DNA of 51,964 nt from Rhizobium alarense (lineage in GTDB: Bacteria; Pseudomonadota; Alphaproteobacteria; Rhizobiales; Rhizobiaceae): positions 1-51,964 of the forward strand of contig NZ_JAKGBU010000002.1 of assembly GCF_021555155.1 (NCBI RefSeq), in the 5' to 3' direction. A program made the position numbers and the translations under genes. The notes beneath the pieces are model-generated. The model searched no databases. It had not been told where the DNA came from and worked only from the letters and a program-made list of their open reading frames with translations. Shown here piece after piece: positions 1 to 8,118 of the stretch. How positions within the stretch are numbered: position 1 is the first letter of the stretch; each line of letters starts with the position of its first letter.

Positions 1-27
1 CTTGCTCTCCTCGCAAAGGGCCGAAAG

Positions 28-72
28 TGTAACCCATCTATCCGGAATGAACTGTCACCCATCTCTCGGGAA
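28..72. repeat. Two 20-bp near-identical direct repeats resembling an insertion-sequence end
   Basis: Two copies of a 20-mer lie 25 bp apart at 28-47 and 53-72. The first reads TGTAACCCATCTATCCGGAA and the second differs at three positions. Tandem copies of this kind (TGTnACCCATCTnTCnGG) recall the subterminal repeats at the ends of IS481-like and related insertion sequences. No transposase frame is visible in the window, so this would be the edge of an element lying to the left, or a remnant. The family assignment is from memory of such ends and is an inference. Confidence 0.35.
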
Positions 73-348
73 GGGCACACCCCTGCAGGCTTCGGTTGGG
101 CAAGCCGGAGTGCGGAAGGGCGATGGCACGCGCAGTTTAGGGTGCGGTATGTCATTTTATCGCCCCTAAGAATGTGATTTCATTTGTGGCGGCGGCGTAT
201 AACACGATAACCGGAAAAATCGTCATCCACGTCTGGCATCGAACCGTCCGGACGAAAATTCGGCCATTTTCATACATGCGTCGTAAAGACGTAAGGCCTT
301 ATCAAATTCACGCTGTCTATTTTCACTATCCGAGTCCGTCGCTCTCCC
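73..348. other. Intergenic stretch without a recognisable gene
   Basis: Between the left-edge repeats and the stop codon of vapC no frame with convincing protein character was found. A short plus-strand frame at 174-374 has no family resemblance and runs into vapC on the other strand. The stretch is more AT-rich than the rest of the window, which fits accessory DNA near an insertion-sequence end. Confidence 0.4.
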
Positions 349-771
349 CTAGCCTTCTGATGTCCAGTCCTTGAACAGCAACCCCTGCACGCGCGCGAAT
401 TCGCGCGTGTTGTTGGTCACCAATATACATTCCGCCGCCAACGCATGACCGGCGATCATCGAGTCATTGCCGCCAATGGGCGTTCCCTTGGCGCTCAGGT
501 CCCGCCTGACCCGCATGGCGTGTTCTGCGGATGCCGCGTCCCATGGCAGGATAACGGAGAGGCGGGAGACGAAAGCCTCCACCAGCCGCGCATGACGGGG
601 CGAGGCATTGCGACCGACTGTGCCCAGCAGCATTTCGTAATAGGTGATGACCGAGATGACGATCCGGTGCTGATCGTCCACCGCCTTTTGCAGCCGTTCG
701 AGCACCGAAGCCGGACGCTCGCGCATGATAAACGAGCAGATATTGGTGTCGAGCATATAGACGGCCGGCAT
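349..771 (-). CDS. vapC: VapC-type PIN-domain toxin ribonuclease
   Basis: This 140-residue PIN-domain protein is the likely toxin of a VapBC pair. VapC toxins are Mg-dependent RNases that usually cleave tRNA or rRNA. The N-terminus has the PIN signature MLDTNICS with the first acidic residue at D8. E46 lies in TYYEMLLG, D103 in GGNDSMIAGHA, and a TNNTREF motif follows near 119-125. The start at 771 is chosen because its ATG overlaps the upstream vapB stop codon by one base (TGATG), which is typical translational coupling. A longer in-frame start at 834 would run into vapB and adds only an arginine-rich stretch. Toxin and antitoxin are co-transcribed with vapB first. Confidence 0.9.
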   Translation of the reverse strand: MPAVYMLDTNICSFIMRERPASVLERLQKAVDDQHRIVISVITYYEMLLGTVGRNASPRHARLVEAFVSRLSVILPWDAASAEHAMRVRRDLSAKGTPIGGNDSMIAGHALAAECILVTNNTREFARVQGLLFKDWTSEG

Positions 772-1019
772 CAGTGCTTCCCGTCCTCGTCGAGGGAGAA
801 TCGCCCTTCTTCGATCAGGTCGGGCCGCTCGCACAGGAAGTCCGGATCCGCGCGAGGTTCATCCATGAAGGACAGCCAGTCCGGCCGGACCGGACGCAGC
901 AGGATCGTATCGCCCTGCCGCTCGATGGTCAGTTCGCTTATCCCTTGAAACTCAAAATCCTTGGGCAGGCGGATCGCCTGGTTGCGGTTGTTGCGAAAGA
1001 TGGACACGGTGCGGGTCAC
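771..1019 (-). CDS. vapB: VapB-type antitoxin (SpoVT/AbrB fold)
   Basis: This 82-residue antitoxin should bind VapC through its acidic C-terminal half and bind its own promoter through an N-terminal swapped-hairpin AbrB domain. The motif NNRNQAIRLPKDFEF near residues 9-23 is characteristic of this class. A GTG start at 1019 is preferred over the upstream ATG at 1079 because a GGAGG sequence lies about seven bases before it. The upstream segment also contains a good promoter, which would otherwise be inside the gene. It overlaps vapC by one base. Its promoter has CATATG repeats in the spacer, consistent with autoregulation. Confidence 0.88.
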   Translation of the reverse strand: MTRTVSIFRNNRNQAIRLPKDFEFQGISELTIERQGDTILLRPVRPDWLSFMDEPRADPDFLCERPDLIEEGRFSLDEDGKH

Positions 1020-1044
1020 GACGGGCCTCCAGAGTGAGGAAAAT

Positions 1045-1072
1045 ATCGTAGCATATGCCTTGCATATGTCAA
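1045..1072 (-). promoter_or_regulatory. vapBC promoter with CATATG repeats in the spacer
   Basis: On the minus strand a perfect -35 box TTGACA (1067-1072) and a -10 box TACGAT (1045-1050) are separated by 16 bases. The spacer carries the 7-mer GCATATG twice (1051-1057 and 1062-1068), 11 bp apart. CATATG is itself palindromic, so the two copies form dyads on the same DNA face. This is a natural operator for the VapB antitoxin or VapBC complex. The promoter is read directly from the sequence; binding is inferred. Confidence 0.6.
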
Positions 1073-1226
1073 TTTTCATTCCTACGCCGAGACCCGCTCA
1101 AGCGTCTCCGCATTCTCCATGAGCGCCTTCATTTCTACCGGAGGCGACACGCTTTAAATGCTTCCAGAAACCCCCGCCATTTCCCGCAGGGTCCGTTCCG
1201 GACACAGGGGTTACGGCTTCCTCCCG

Positions 1227-1535
1227 CTACGCTGCCGCGTCGAGCGGTCTGGCGCGGTCGATCCGGGCGCGTTCCTGCGGATTGTGCATGGCGTCCCAAA
1301 GATCGGTGCGGCGCTGGACGTTCAACCCGAAGTCCGGGCTGTTGCCGAAGACGCGTGCAAGGATCAGTGCCGTCGGCGCCGTCACCGTGCGACGGTTGTT
1401 GCAAAGCTCGTTGACGTGCTTGCGCTGGACGCCCATCGCTTCCGCGAGCGCCGCTTGCGTCAGGCCGAGCGGCTCCATGAACTCCTCCGTCAGGATTTCG
1501 CCGACTGTTGCCGGCTTGCGCGTCGTCGTCAACAT
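1227..1535 (-). CDS. higA: HigA-family antitoxin (XRE helix-turn-helix)
   Basis: This roughly 102-residue XRE-type antitoxin has the family opening PATVGEILTEEFMEPLGLTQ, followed by a helix-turn-helix around LAEAMGVQRKHVNELCNNRR. HigA neutralises HigB and represses the operon. The ATG at 1535 is preferred because GAGG lies six bases upstream. An alternative ATG at 1547 would give a four-base ATGA overlap with higB. In either case the two genes are translationally coupled, with the toxin gene first, as is usual for higBA. Confidence 0.85.
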   Translation of the reverse strand: MLTTTRKPATVGEILTEEFMEPLGLTQAALAEAMGVQRKHVNELCNNRRTVTAPTALILARVFGNSPDFGLNVQRRTDLWDAMHNPQERARIDRARPLDAAA

Positions 1536-1543
1536 CCTATGCC

Positions 1544-1840
1544 TCATCGATAGCTGTGGTCATCGAGATAGAGTTCCGATGGTTCGCCGCGGCCGCTATT
1601 CCATCGAAAGACGGGCCGCCACTGCCTGTTGACGCGGACCGAATGGAAACCATCGAGATTTCCGCGCAATTTCCCGAAATGGTTGCTTGGCGGCACCCGC
1701 AGATCCTGGTCGGCCGTCGCATCGTCGATCATCTGGAGTTTACGGAACAGCCGGTTTTCCAGGCCAGCCGGAATTGCACGGGCATGGACATCATCCACGA
1801 AGAAAGCCCGCAGCCATTCGTCCCGAAACCCGGCGATCAT
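1544..1840 (-). CDS. higB: HigB-type RelE/ParE-superfamily toxin
   Basis: This 98-residue protein matches the HigB/GraT class of ribosome-dependent mRNA interferases: it opens MIAGFRDEWLRAFF, has DLRVPPSNHFGKLRGN in the middle and RVNRQWRPVFRW towards the end. The start at 1840 has GGAG about seven bases upstream. A longer open frame to 1978 has no family similarity. The gene precedes higA and its stop codon overlaps or abuts the higA start. Together with vapBC, 0.5 kb away, it makes a small toxin-antitoxin island at the left end of the window. Confidence 0.87.
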   Translation of the reverse strand: MIAGFRDEWLRAFFVDDVHARAIPAGLENRLFRKLQMIDDATADQDLRVPPSNHFGKLRGNLDGFHSVRVNRQWRPVFRWNSGRGEPSELYLDDHSYR

Positions 1841-1959
1841 CCGCCATCTCCAGCAGGGAGTGAATGTACCGCGCCATGGGACATTGATCAGGGGCATGAC
1901 GGATGCCGAGGCGGCCGCTGGGCGCGACCGACGGTTCCGGGCGCCGCCCTGCGCGCGCC

Positions 1960-2283
1960 TCAGCCGGCCGGCCGCCATCCCGCGGCTCTCGCCTGCGCCG
2001 CCGTGCAGAACCAGCGTTCGCCATGCCCGGCGTCGATGCGGATCATGGCGTAGCGGGGGTGCTCGGGCGGGAAGAACCGGCGGTCGGCGGGGTCGGAGCC
2101 GATATTGCCCTTGATCCGGCAGCCGGTCGCCGCTGCGCGGAAGGCCGTGACGAGGCCGAGGCCGGACCAGTGGTCGGCGGCGACGAAGGCGAACCCGGTC
2201 ACCACCAGCACGGTCATTGCGGACAGCAGCGGCAGGTGACGGCGCGGCGCCTCATGTCGCTCGATGAAATTCGGGTGCATCAT
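1960..2283 (-). CDS. Small exported or membrane-anchored protein with a sunset-type domain
   Basis: The protein is about 107 residues. A hydrophobic segment (LPLLSAMTVLVVTGFAFVAA) near residues 17-36 acts as signal or anchor. It is followed by a motif of the small sunset domain found with nuclease-like proteins: GCRIKGNIG, then HPRYAMIRID, then ERWFCTAAQARAAGWRPA at the C-terminus. The function of this domain is not established. GGAGGG lies just before two adjacent ATG codons (2283 and 2280), and either could be used. The family name is from memory of the conserved C-terminal WFC...AAGWR pattern. Confidence 0.7.
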   Translation of the reverse strand: MMHPNFIERHEAPRRHLPLLSAMTVLVVTGFAFVAADHWSGLGLVTAFRAAATGCRIKGNIGSDPADRRFFPPEHPRYAMIRIDAGHGERWFCTAAQARAAGWRPAG

Positions 2284-2467
2284 ACTCCCTCCGGCGAACG
2301 GCAATCATTGCGGTTTCGTGTTGCAGAGGGGTTAAAGATGATACGAAACAATGAATTGAAGTAATACCTAAAATACTAATGAAATGTTTCTGTTCCGTTC
2401 TGCCCGCCAATGGAACAGCGGCCTCGGGCCGGTCCGGCGGCCGGCCTGTTCCTGGCGATCGCCGGGA

Positions 2468-3235
2468 TCAGGCGTCGCTGCCGCGCGCCGCCGTCGCCAG
2501 ATGCCCGAGCGGGATGATCTCCCTGGCATCCGGCCGGAAGGGCGCGCCGCGCCAGTCGCCGAGCCAGGTCTCGACCGCGAGCCCCGCCTCGCCGATCAGT
2601 GCGGCGAGCCGTTCGCGGCCGATGAAGCGGATGCGCGAACTGGCCGACAGGGTCCGGCCGTCCGCCGGGCGATAGTGGGTCTCGTAGGTGGCGATGCCGC
2701 TCGCCGGATCGTAGACCGTGTCGTTCCATGCCGTCACGGGCCCGAGGTCCGGATGCTCGACCTGCCGCTCCGAAAGGCCGGGCGTCCATGCGCGCCATGC
2801 CTCCGCCGCCGGGTTGCGCATGTCGAGGACGAAGCGGCCGTGCGGCACAAGATGTGCGGCGATGGTCGCCAGCACCGCAGCCATGTCCCGGTCGCTCAGG
2901 AAGACCTGGAAGGCGTGGCCGGTCAGCGCCACGAGGTCGAAGGTCTCGCCGAGCCGGACGGTGCGGGCATCGCCCTCGACGAAGCGCACGCCGGCGGCAC
3001 CCGGCCTGGCGCGGGCGATGGCGAGCATCGCGGCGGCCGGATCGACACCGGCGACGCGCCGCCCGGCCCCGGCAAGCGCCGCGGCGAGCGCGCCGGTGCC
3101 GCAGCCGAGGTCGAGCACGGAGGCGGCATCCTTCGCGAGCCCGCCGACATAGGCGAGGTCGTCCGCCCAGCCGTTCTCCAGGTCGTAGAAGGCGGCAAGG
3201 GCCGGATCGTCGTAGAGGCGGTCGTCAGCGGGCAT
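2468..3235 (-). CDS. Class I SAM-dependent methyltransferase
   Basis: This 255-residue protein has a Rossmann-type methyltransferase domain in its first two thirds. Motif I, LDLGCGTG, is at residues 41-48, the acidic loop VAGVDPAAAMLAIAR follows, and a typical DLVALTGHAFQ strand and HLVPHGRFVLDMRNP post-III region come next. The C-terminal part carries a small beta-rich segment. The substrate cannot be told from sequence. The gene starts nine bases after the stop of the upstream zinc-ribbon gene, so the two are probably one transcript. Confidence 0.88.
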   Translation of the reverse strand: MPADDRLYDDPALAAFYDLENGWADDLAYVGGLAKDAASVLDLGCGTGALAAALAGAGRRVAGVDPAAAMLAIARARPGAAGVRFVEGDARTVRLGETFDLVALTGHAFQVFLSDRDMAAVLATIAAHLVPHGRFVLDMRNPAAEAWRAWTPGLSERQVEHPDLGPVTAWNDTVYDPASGIATYETHYRPADGRTLSASSRIRFIGRERLAALIGEAGLAVETWLGDWRGAPFRPDAREIIPLGHLATAARGSDA

Positions 3236-3244
3236 CGGTCCCCC

Positions 3245-3502
3245 TCATTTCAGCCGCACCGGCCGCCAGACCAGGATGTTGCGCGCCCGGTCGCGGTCGA
3301 TCTGCGACGGCAGCACGGCAATGTCGCGCCCGTCGCATTCCGAGCAGACGAAGCGGATCGCCTCCAGCGGCCGCGAGGAATTGGCGAATTTCGCCACGTC
3401 CGCCGCCAGGAAATTGGCGCAATGGCCGCAGCCCCTGCAGCGGACGGCGAGCAGCATGTCGTGGCGGGCGGCCTGGGCAAGGCTCTTGATCGTCGAGGTC
3501 AT
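3245..3502 (-). CDS. Small zinc-ribbon protein of unknown function
   Basis: This 85-residue protein contains two cysteine pairs, RCRGCGHC near residues 21-28 and VCSEC near 52-56, which would form a zinc ribbon. The remainder is basic (RDRARNILVWRPVRLK at the C-terminus). Its role is unknown. It lies directly upstream of the methyltransferase gene with a nine-base gap and likely shares its transcript. The ATG at 3502 is the only start that avoids a low-complexity arginine-rich extension. Confidence 0.75.
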   Translation of the reverse strand: MTSTIKSLAQAARHDMLLAVRCRGCGHCANFLAADVAKFANSSRPLEAIRFVCSECDGRDIAVLPSQIDRDRARNILVWRPVRLK

Positions 3503-3590
3503 GTCCGCCAGAATGGAACGAATAGTGAACAAGTCAAGAGGCCGGGCGCCTGTGCGCCGGCCTTTCCCTTCGTTCCGTTCCGGCTGCGGT

Positions 3591-3929
3591 TCATTTCGCG
3601 GCGTCGAGCACCTTCTCGCAATGCGAGGGGCCGCCCTTCGAGTCCGGCCGGTCGACGACGGTGCGGATCTTCTGGATGCGATAGTCGGCATTGACGGTGA
3701 GTTCCACCTGGCAGGAGCGCCCGCGGATATAGCCGCCGCGCCACGTGTAGAGCGTTGCGCCGCTGCTGGCGGCCGTGTCGGAGAGCGGCGGGCCGTAGGC
3801 GGCGAAGAAGGTGCCGGCCGGCTTGCCGTTCCAGCGCGCGGCGAGCGGATTGGTGGGAATGGAGGGCGTCGAGGTGCAGGCCGTCAGGGCGAAGGCGAGA
3901 CCGGTGAGGAGAGCTGTGCGGGCGTTCAT
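3591..3929 (-). CDS. Small lipoprotein of unknown function
   Basis: This 112-residue protein has a clear lipoprotein signal peptide with lipobox LTAC (cysteine 18). The mature part includes a TFFAAYGPPLSDTAASSGATLYTWRGG segment similar in style to small outer-membrane lipoproteins that sense or bind envelope components, and ends with a cysteine-containing helix. It is expected in the outer membrane or periplasm. No family with known function is recognised. It lies on the strand opposite the YbaK-type gene and 88 bases downstream of it begins the zinc-ribbon gene on the same strand. Confidence 0.75.
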   Translation of the reverse strand: MNARTALLTGLAFALTACTSTPSIPTNPLAARWNGKPAGTFFAAYGPPLSDTAASSGATLYTWRGGYIRGRSCQVELTVNADYRIQKIRTVVDRPDSKGGPSHCEKVLDAAK

Positions 3930-4168
3930 GAGTAGGTGGTCCTTGGAACTCGGATGCGGGCGGCGCGCAGGCCGCGCTTGGGAGCATGCCCCGCATAGCG
4001 CAGCGCGCGCGAAAGGGGAATTCGCCGGCGCCGGTTTTCCGCGTGGTACACGATGCTCGCCCGCCGCATTTGCCGAATTGCAACAGTTTTGCGAATGGCC
4101 CGCAAATGGCCGGGCGCGCCGCAGCAGGCGGCTTGCCCGGCGCCGGCCGGTTGTTTAAGCCTAAGCCC

Positions 4169-4627
4169 ATGAGTCTCGAATCCGTCCGCGCCTTCTTCCG
4201 GGCGCACGCACCCGACATCGCGGTCATCGAAACCGCCGAAAGCTCGGCGACCGTCGCGCTTGCCGCCGCCGCGCACGGCGTCGCGCCGGAACAGATCGCC
4301 AAGACGATCTGCCTGCGCGTCGGCGAGGAGACGATGCTGGTCGTCGCGAGCGGCACGGCGCGCCTCGACAATCGCAAGTTCAAGGACACGTTCGGCGGCA
4401 AGGCGCGCATGCTCGACGCGGAGCAGGTGACGGAGATGACGAGCCATCCGGTCGGCGGCGTCTGCCCCTTCGGCCTGGTACAGCCGCTGCCGGTCTATTG
4501 CGACCGGTCGCTGAAGGCGTTCACCGAGGTCGTGCCGGCGGCCGGCGCCACCAATGCGGCGGTGCGCATCGCGCCGGAGCGCATGGCCGACCTCGTCGGC
4601 GCGCGCTGGGTCGACGTCTGCCAGTAG
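4169..4627 (+). CDS. YbaK/ProX-type aminoacyl-tRNA deacylase
   Basis: This 152-residue protein is a YbaK/EbsC-family protein, a class that hydrolyses mischarged aminoacyl-tRNAs in trans. The conserved lysine lies in EQIAKTICL, followed by LDNRKFKDTFGGKARMLDAE and the characteristic GGVCPFGL loop near residues 97-104. The C-terminal RMADLVGARWVDVCQ helix is also typical. The start at 4169 fits the family N-terminus. The exact specificity (Cys-tRNA, Ala-tRNA or other) cannot be read from sequence alone. Confidence 0.88.
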   Translation: MSLESVRAFFRAHAPDIAVIETAESSATVALAAAAHGVAPEQIAKTICLRVGEETMLVVASGTARLDNRKFKDTFGGKARMLDAEQVTEMTSHPVGGVCPFGLVQPLPVYCDRSLKAFTEVVPAAGATNAAVRIAPERMADLVGARWVDVCQ

Positions 4628-4733
4628 GTGCATGCATCGGCCAGTCAGTCACGGCCGCCGCCGGGAATTTTGATCCCCGAATGTGCGCCGGAGGCGGTGC
4701 CGCCGGCCTGCCGCTGTGCTAGGGTGCGGCCCC

Positions 4734-5915
4734 ATGACCGAAGCCGCCGCCGATCCCTTCTTCCGCGACCTGCCCGCCTTCTCGAACTTCGACGGCGTGA
4801 CGGAGCTCGGCAACTATCGCCCGCTGCCCGCCGGCTGGTGGCTGGCGACCGCCGACATCGTCGATTCGACGGGAGCGGTCGAGGCCGGGCGCTACAAGGC
4901 CGTGAACATGGCGGGCGCCAGCGTCATTTCCGCCATCCTCAACACGCTCGGCCAGCACGATCTTCCCTATGTCTTCGGCGGCGACGGGGCGACGGTCGCG
5001 GTGCCGCCCGACCGGGCCGACGCGGCACGCAGCGCCCTTGCCGAGACGAGGCGCTGGGTCAGCGAGGAAATGCGCCTCGACCTGCGCGCCGCCATGGTGC
5101 CGATCGAGGCGGTACGGGCGGCCGGACGCGATGTGCTCGTCGCGCGCTATGCGGTGAACGACTTCGTCTCCTATGCGATGTTCGCCGGCGGCGGCGCGGC
5201 CTGGGCCGAGGCGTGCATGAAGGCCGGCGACTTCCTGGTTCCGCCGGCCGCCCCGGGTGCGCGGCCGGACCTGACGGGGCTTTCCTGCCGCTGGAGCCCG
5301 ATCAGGGCCCGCCACGGCGAGATCGTCTCGATCATCGCATTGCCGGTCATCGGCGCCGACGGCATGACGCCGTTCCGCGCCCTCATCGCCGACATCGTCG
5401 CGCTTGCCGCCGGCGAGGAGCGGGAGGGGCATCCGGTCGCGGAAGAGGGGCCGACGCTCGGCTTTTCCGCGGCGGGCTTCGACGTCGAGGCGCGGGCGAT
5501 CGCGCCGAAGGGCGGCAGGCGGTTCCGCCATCGCCTGCGCATCCTCGGCGAAATCGCGCTCACCGTCACGCTGGTCGCGCTGCGCGCCTCGGTCGGCCGG
5601 TTCGATGCGCGCACCTATCGCAGCGACGTCGCGGCCAATTCCGATTTCCGGAAGTTCGACGACGGGCTGAAGATGACGCTGGACATCGCCCCGGAACGTC
5701 TCGCCCGCATCGAGGATCGCCTGGAGACGGCGCGCCGTGCCGGCATCTGCCACTACGGCCTGCACCGGCAGGATACCGCCCTGATGACCTGTGTCGTGCC
5801 GTCGCCGCTCAGCCGCGACCACGTGCATTTCATCGACGGCGCCGCCGGCGGCTATGCCATCGCCGCCCGCCGCCTGAAGCGCAGCATGGCCGAGGTGAAA
5901 CCGCTCGCATCGTGA
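4734..5915 (+). CDS. DUF3095-family protein, possibly cyclase-related
   Basis: This 393-residue soluble protein matches the DUF3095 family. It has an adenylate-cyclase-like opening, WWLATADIVDSTGAVEAGRYKAVNMAGA, and a FGGDGATVAVP motif, reminiscent of class III cyclase folds. The C-terminal half contains DVAANSDFRKFDDGLKMTLD and a HYGLHRQDTALMTC segment. Catalytic activity is not established for the family. The start at 4734 follows a short spacer after the YbaK-type gene; 106 bases separate the two, so co-transcription is possible but not certain. Confidence 0.8.
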   Translation: MTEAAADPFFRDLPAFSNFDGVTELGNYRPLPAGWWLATADIVDSTGAVEAGRYKAVNMAGASVISAILNTLGQHDLPYVFGGDGATVAVPPDRADAARSALAETRRWVSEEMRLDLRAAMVPIEAVRAAGRDVLVARYAVNDFVSYAMFAGGGAAWAEACMKAGDFLVPPAAPGARPDLTGLSCRWSPIRARHGEIVSIIALPVIGADGMTPFRALIADIVALAAGEEREGHPVAEEGPTLGFSAAGFDVEARAIAPKGGRRFRHRLRILGEIALTVTLVALRASVGRFDARTYRSDVAANSDFRKFDDGLKMTLDIAPERLARIEDRLETARRAGICHYGLHRQDTALMTCVVPSPLSRDHVHFIDGAAGGYAIAARRLKRSMAEVKPLAS

Positions 5916-6106
5916 CGGCGGAGGCGGGTTCGGCCGCATTCCGCATGGACTTGCGGCGCGCAAATCGATTACAAGTTGTGTGTCGGCAAGGCAGCTGCGC
6001 CGAATCGGTGCTGTTTGGGCCGGAAATTGTGCATTTCTTTGGCACACTGCCGCGCGAACAAGGTTCTGACCCCGGCATATCAGAATATTTCCAAAAGAAT
6101 GTCATC

Positions 6107-6130
6107 AAAACCACACGTAGATGTGGTGTT
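6107..6130. repeat. Imperfect inverted repeat upstream of a small gene
   Basis: The arms AAAACCACA and TGTGGTGTTTT flank a six-base loop. The repeat lies 55-80 bases upstream of the 72-residue gene at 6185 and 190 bases after the DUF3095 gene. It could be a regulatory dyad or a weak terminator. Nothing in the sequence decides between these. Confidence 0.35.
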
Positions 6131-6184
6131 TTGCGGCAAATGGTGCTTTACTGTGAAAAATACCGAAAATCTGTGGGGAATATC

Positions 6185-6403
6185 ATGTCGAGAACACCGG
6201 AAGAGTGGGGGCGGTTGCTCGGTAGCACCCTCGCGAAAATGAATGCCTGTGAGAGCCGCAAGGCACCGCTGTCGACCGATTCCTATCGCGTGATCGCGGA
6301 AACCATCGCCTGCGTCATGGCCGAGGCCCGCGCCGAAGGTTATGAACACGCCATGATGGCGCTCGAAGAGAAGGCGGGCGTTCCCCGCATCCTTCACGCC
6401 TGA
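6185..6403 (+). CDS. Small hypothetical protein
   Basis: This 72-residue protein opens MSRTPEEWGRLLGSTLAKMN and is predicted to be helical, with a conserved-looking EARAEGYEHAMMALEEKAG helix near the C-terminus. No family is recognised. GGGGAA lies six bases before the ATG, and third-position GC use is like that of neighbouring real genes. An AT-rich leader of 269 bases separates it from the DUF3095 gene, which suggests its own promoter. Confidence 0.6.
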   Translation: MSRTPEEWGRLLGSTLAKMNACESRKAPLSTDSYRVIAETIACVMAEARAEGYEHAMMALEEKAGVPRILHA

Positions 6404-6875
6404 CCACCGTTTTCGGCTGACGGCGGCCCGCTTGGGTCGGCCGCGCCCGCGACTGCGGGAACGCCCTCGCGACGGCAACGGCGAGGCGCCGCATCTCCCC
6501 GTTGCAACCGGCCCGCAGGAAGGGCCGGAATTCGATCGAGCCCGGGCCGCGACGGCAGGCAGCGTCTTCCCGCCGTGTGGCGCATGGTCGACCGTCGGCC
6601 ACGATCGCCGCACCGCTATTCCGCCCGCGGGCTCCCGATGGAACGAACAGGCCGGGTGCCCGCCTCTGCCAGGCGGAGAGCCTCCGGCATCATCCTGCGC
6701 CATATCAGCCCGCTGTCCTTCACGCCCTCGATCCGGTCGAGATAGGTCCGGTGACGGTCGCCGGCGATTTGCTGCCGCGAGCCGGCGGTCGGCCTGCGCA
6801 CGATTTCGTGCGGGCGGCAGAAAACGGTCGACGCGGCGCGATCGTCGTGTAGCATGCATGCCGGAAGGAGACATC
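6404..6875. other. Long intergenic stretch, nothing convincing
   Basis: No protein family is recognised in any frame here. A minus-strand frame at 6616-6855 could encode 79 residues, including a segment DSGLIWRRMMPEALRLAEAG with plausible composition, but it lacks a ribosome-binding site and any known relative. It is left uncalled. Confidence 0.35.
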
Positions 6876-7010
6876 ATGCTGCGAATCGTTGGAGCCGCCT
6901 CGGTATTCGCCCTCTATGTCGGCCTGATGTTCGGGCTGGCGGTTGTGCCGTTCTATCTCGACGCCCGGATCCTGTCCGATGTGGCCGACGAGGTCGCCGT
7001 GGTCGAGTGA
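6876..7010 (+). CDS. Small single-span membrane protein
   Basis: This 44-residue protein begins MLRIVGAASVFALYVGLMFG and contains one hydrophobic span (about residues 3-28), followed by an acidic C-terminal tail (SDVADEVAVVE). The start at 6876 is preceded by GAAGGAGA at good spacing. The function is unknown. A possible upstream ATG at 6858 lies before the ribosome-binding site and is less likely. Confidence 0.65.
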   Translation: MLRIVGAASVFALYVGLMFGLAVVPFYLDARILSDVADEVAVVE

Positions 7011-7121
7011 GGCCCTGGCAGGGCGGAGGGTTGTGCCGCGTGGATGACCGGAAGACATGACCCGCCTGCCGCGAGCCGGGGGGACGGCGGCGGCGAAAGA
7101 GTCGGTTGTCGGGATTTCGGC

Positions 7122-7198
7122 TGGTCGGAGTGGCAAGATTCGAACTTGCGACCCCCTCGTCCCGAACGAGGTGCGCTACCAGGCTGCGCTACACTCCG
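7122..7198 (-). tRNA. tRNA-Pro (anticodon CGG)
   Basis: On the minus strand the 77-base sequence starts CGGAGTG and ends CACTCCGACCA, so the acceptor stem pairs and the CCA is encoded. The D arm AGCGCAGCCTGGTAGCGC, the anticodon arm CCTCG-TTCGGGA-CGAGG (anticodon CGG) and the T arm with GTTCGAATC all fold canonically. The anticodon reads the proline codon CCG, which is common in this GC-rich genome. Confidence 0.97.
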
Positions 7199-7364
7199 TG
7201 ACCAGCGGCGCCTCCTATAGAACAGGCCTCGGCGTTCCACAAGCGCTAAGTCGCAAAAAAATCGAGACGGGCACGGAGCTTGGCGTGCGCTTCGCCGACG
7301 ATACGCAGACGACGGGAAACGGTGGCCTCGGGAACAATTCGCTGTTCGCCGCGTTGCGCAGGCC

Positions 7365-7910
7365 ATGCAGGAGATCCTCGCTGACTTCTATCCGACGACA
7401 GAGCTGTCCTGTCCGGTCATCGCGGCACGGATGCTGGGCGCCGCCGTCATCGGTGCGCTGGTCGGCGTCGAGCGGGAATACCGCCAACATCCCGCCGGCC
7501 TGCGCACCCATATCCTCGTCAGCCTCGCCGCGTCGGTCTTCGCGATCATTTCGGTCGAGAGCATCCGGCTCGCGCCGTTTACGGCGGATCAGGTGCGCAT
7601 CGATCCGTTGCGCGTCGTGGAGGCGGTGACGGCCGGCGTCGCCTTTCTGGCCGCCGGCATGATCGTCTTTTCGCGCGGCGAGGTGAAGAACCTGACGACC
7701 GGCGCCGGCATGTGGCTCGCCGGCAGCGCCGGACTGGCGGTCGGGCTCGGTTGCTGGTTCATCGCCGGCTTCGCCGCGGTGATCTGCCTTGTCGTGCTCG
7801 GCCTGCTCGGCCGGCTGGAAGTCACGGCGTTGCCGGGCGAAAGGGCATCCGGCCAGCGGCGAAAGCGTGCCGGGTCCGCGCCGCCTTCGCCGGCCGGCCG
7901 CGCCGCCTGA
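7365..7910 (+). CDS. MgtC/SapB-family membrane protein
   Basis: This 181-residue inner-membrane protein matches the MgtC/SapB family. The family-typical opening ARMLGAAVIGALVGVERE is followed by HPAGLRTHILVSLAASVF, then LRVVEAVTAGVAFLAAGMI and a GAGMWLAGSAGLAVGLG stretch. About four or five membrane spans are apparent. MgtC is linked to growth at low Mg and to inhibition of the F-type ATPase in pathogens. Many environmental homologues have no assigned role. The C-terminal tail is short and arginine-rich. The gene is followed by a 208-base gap before the secretion genes, so it is probably a separate unit. Confidence 0.88.
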   Translation: MQEILADFYPTTELSCPVIAARMLGAAVIGALVGVEREYRQHPAGLRTHILVSLAASVFAIISVESIRLAPFTADQVRIDPLRVVEAVTAGVAFLAAGMIVFSRGEVKNLTTGAGMWLAGSAGLAVGLGCWFIAGFAAVICLVVLGLLGRLEVTALPGERASGQRRKRAGSAPPSPAGRAA

Positions 7911-8118
7911 CGTCCATGCCCGTATCCCTCGGCTCGTTCCACGCGCGCGGCCACCCGCCTGGACAGCCCGCGCCGGCGCATGAAGTGCGTGACATTTCCT
8001 TGCTTTGCGAATAAATCGCGCCCTATATCGTCACTGCATCAGGCAGGGGCTGCAAAAGACCCTCGATCGGGCGCAGCGGATCAGTATCCGGCGCCGGCTT
8101 TTGCGAAAAGGAACAGTC

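Noticed and set aside
6616-6855. A 79-residue minus-strand gene in the spacer before the small membrane protein
   Set aside because: No ribosome-binding site, no recognised family and an arginine-rich start.
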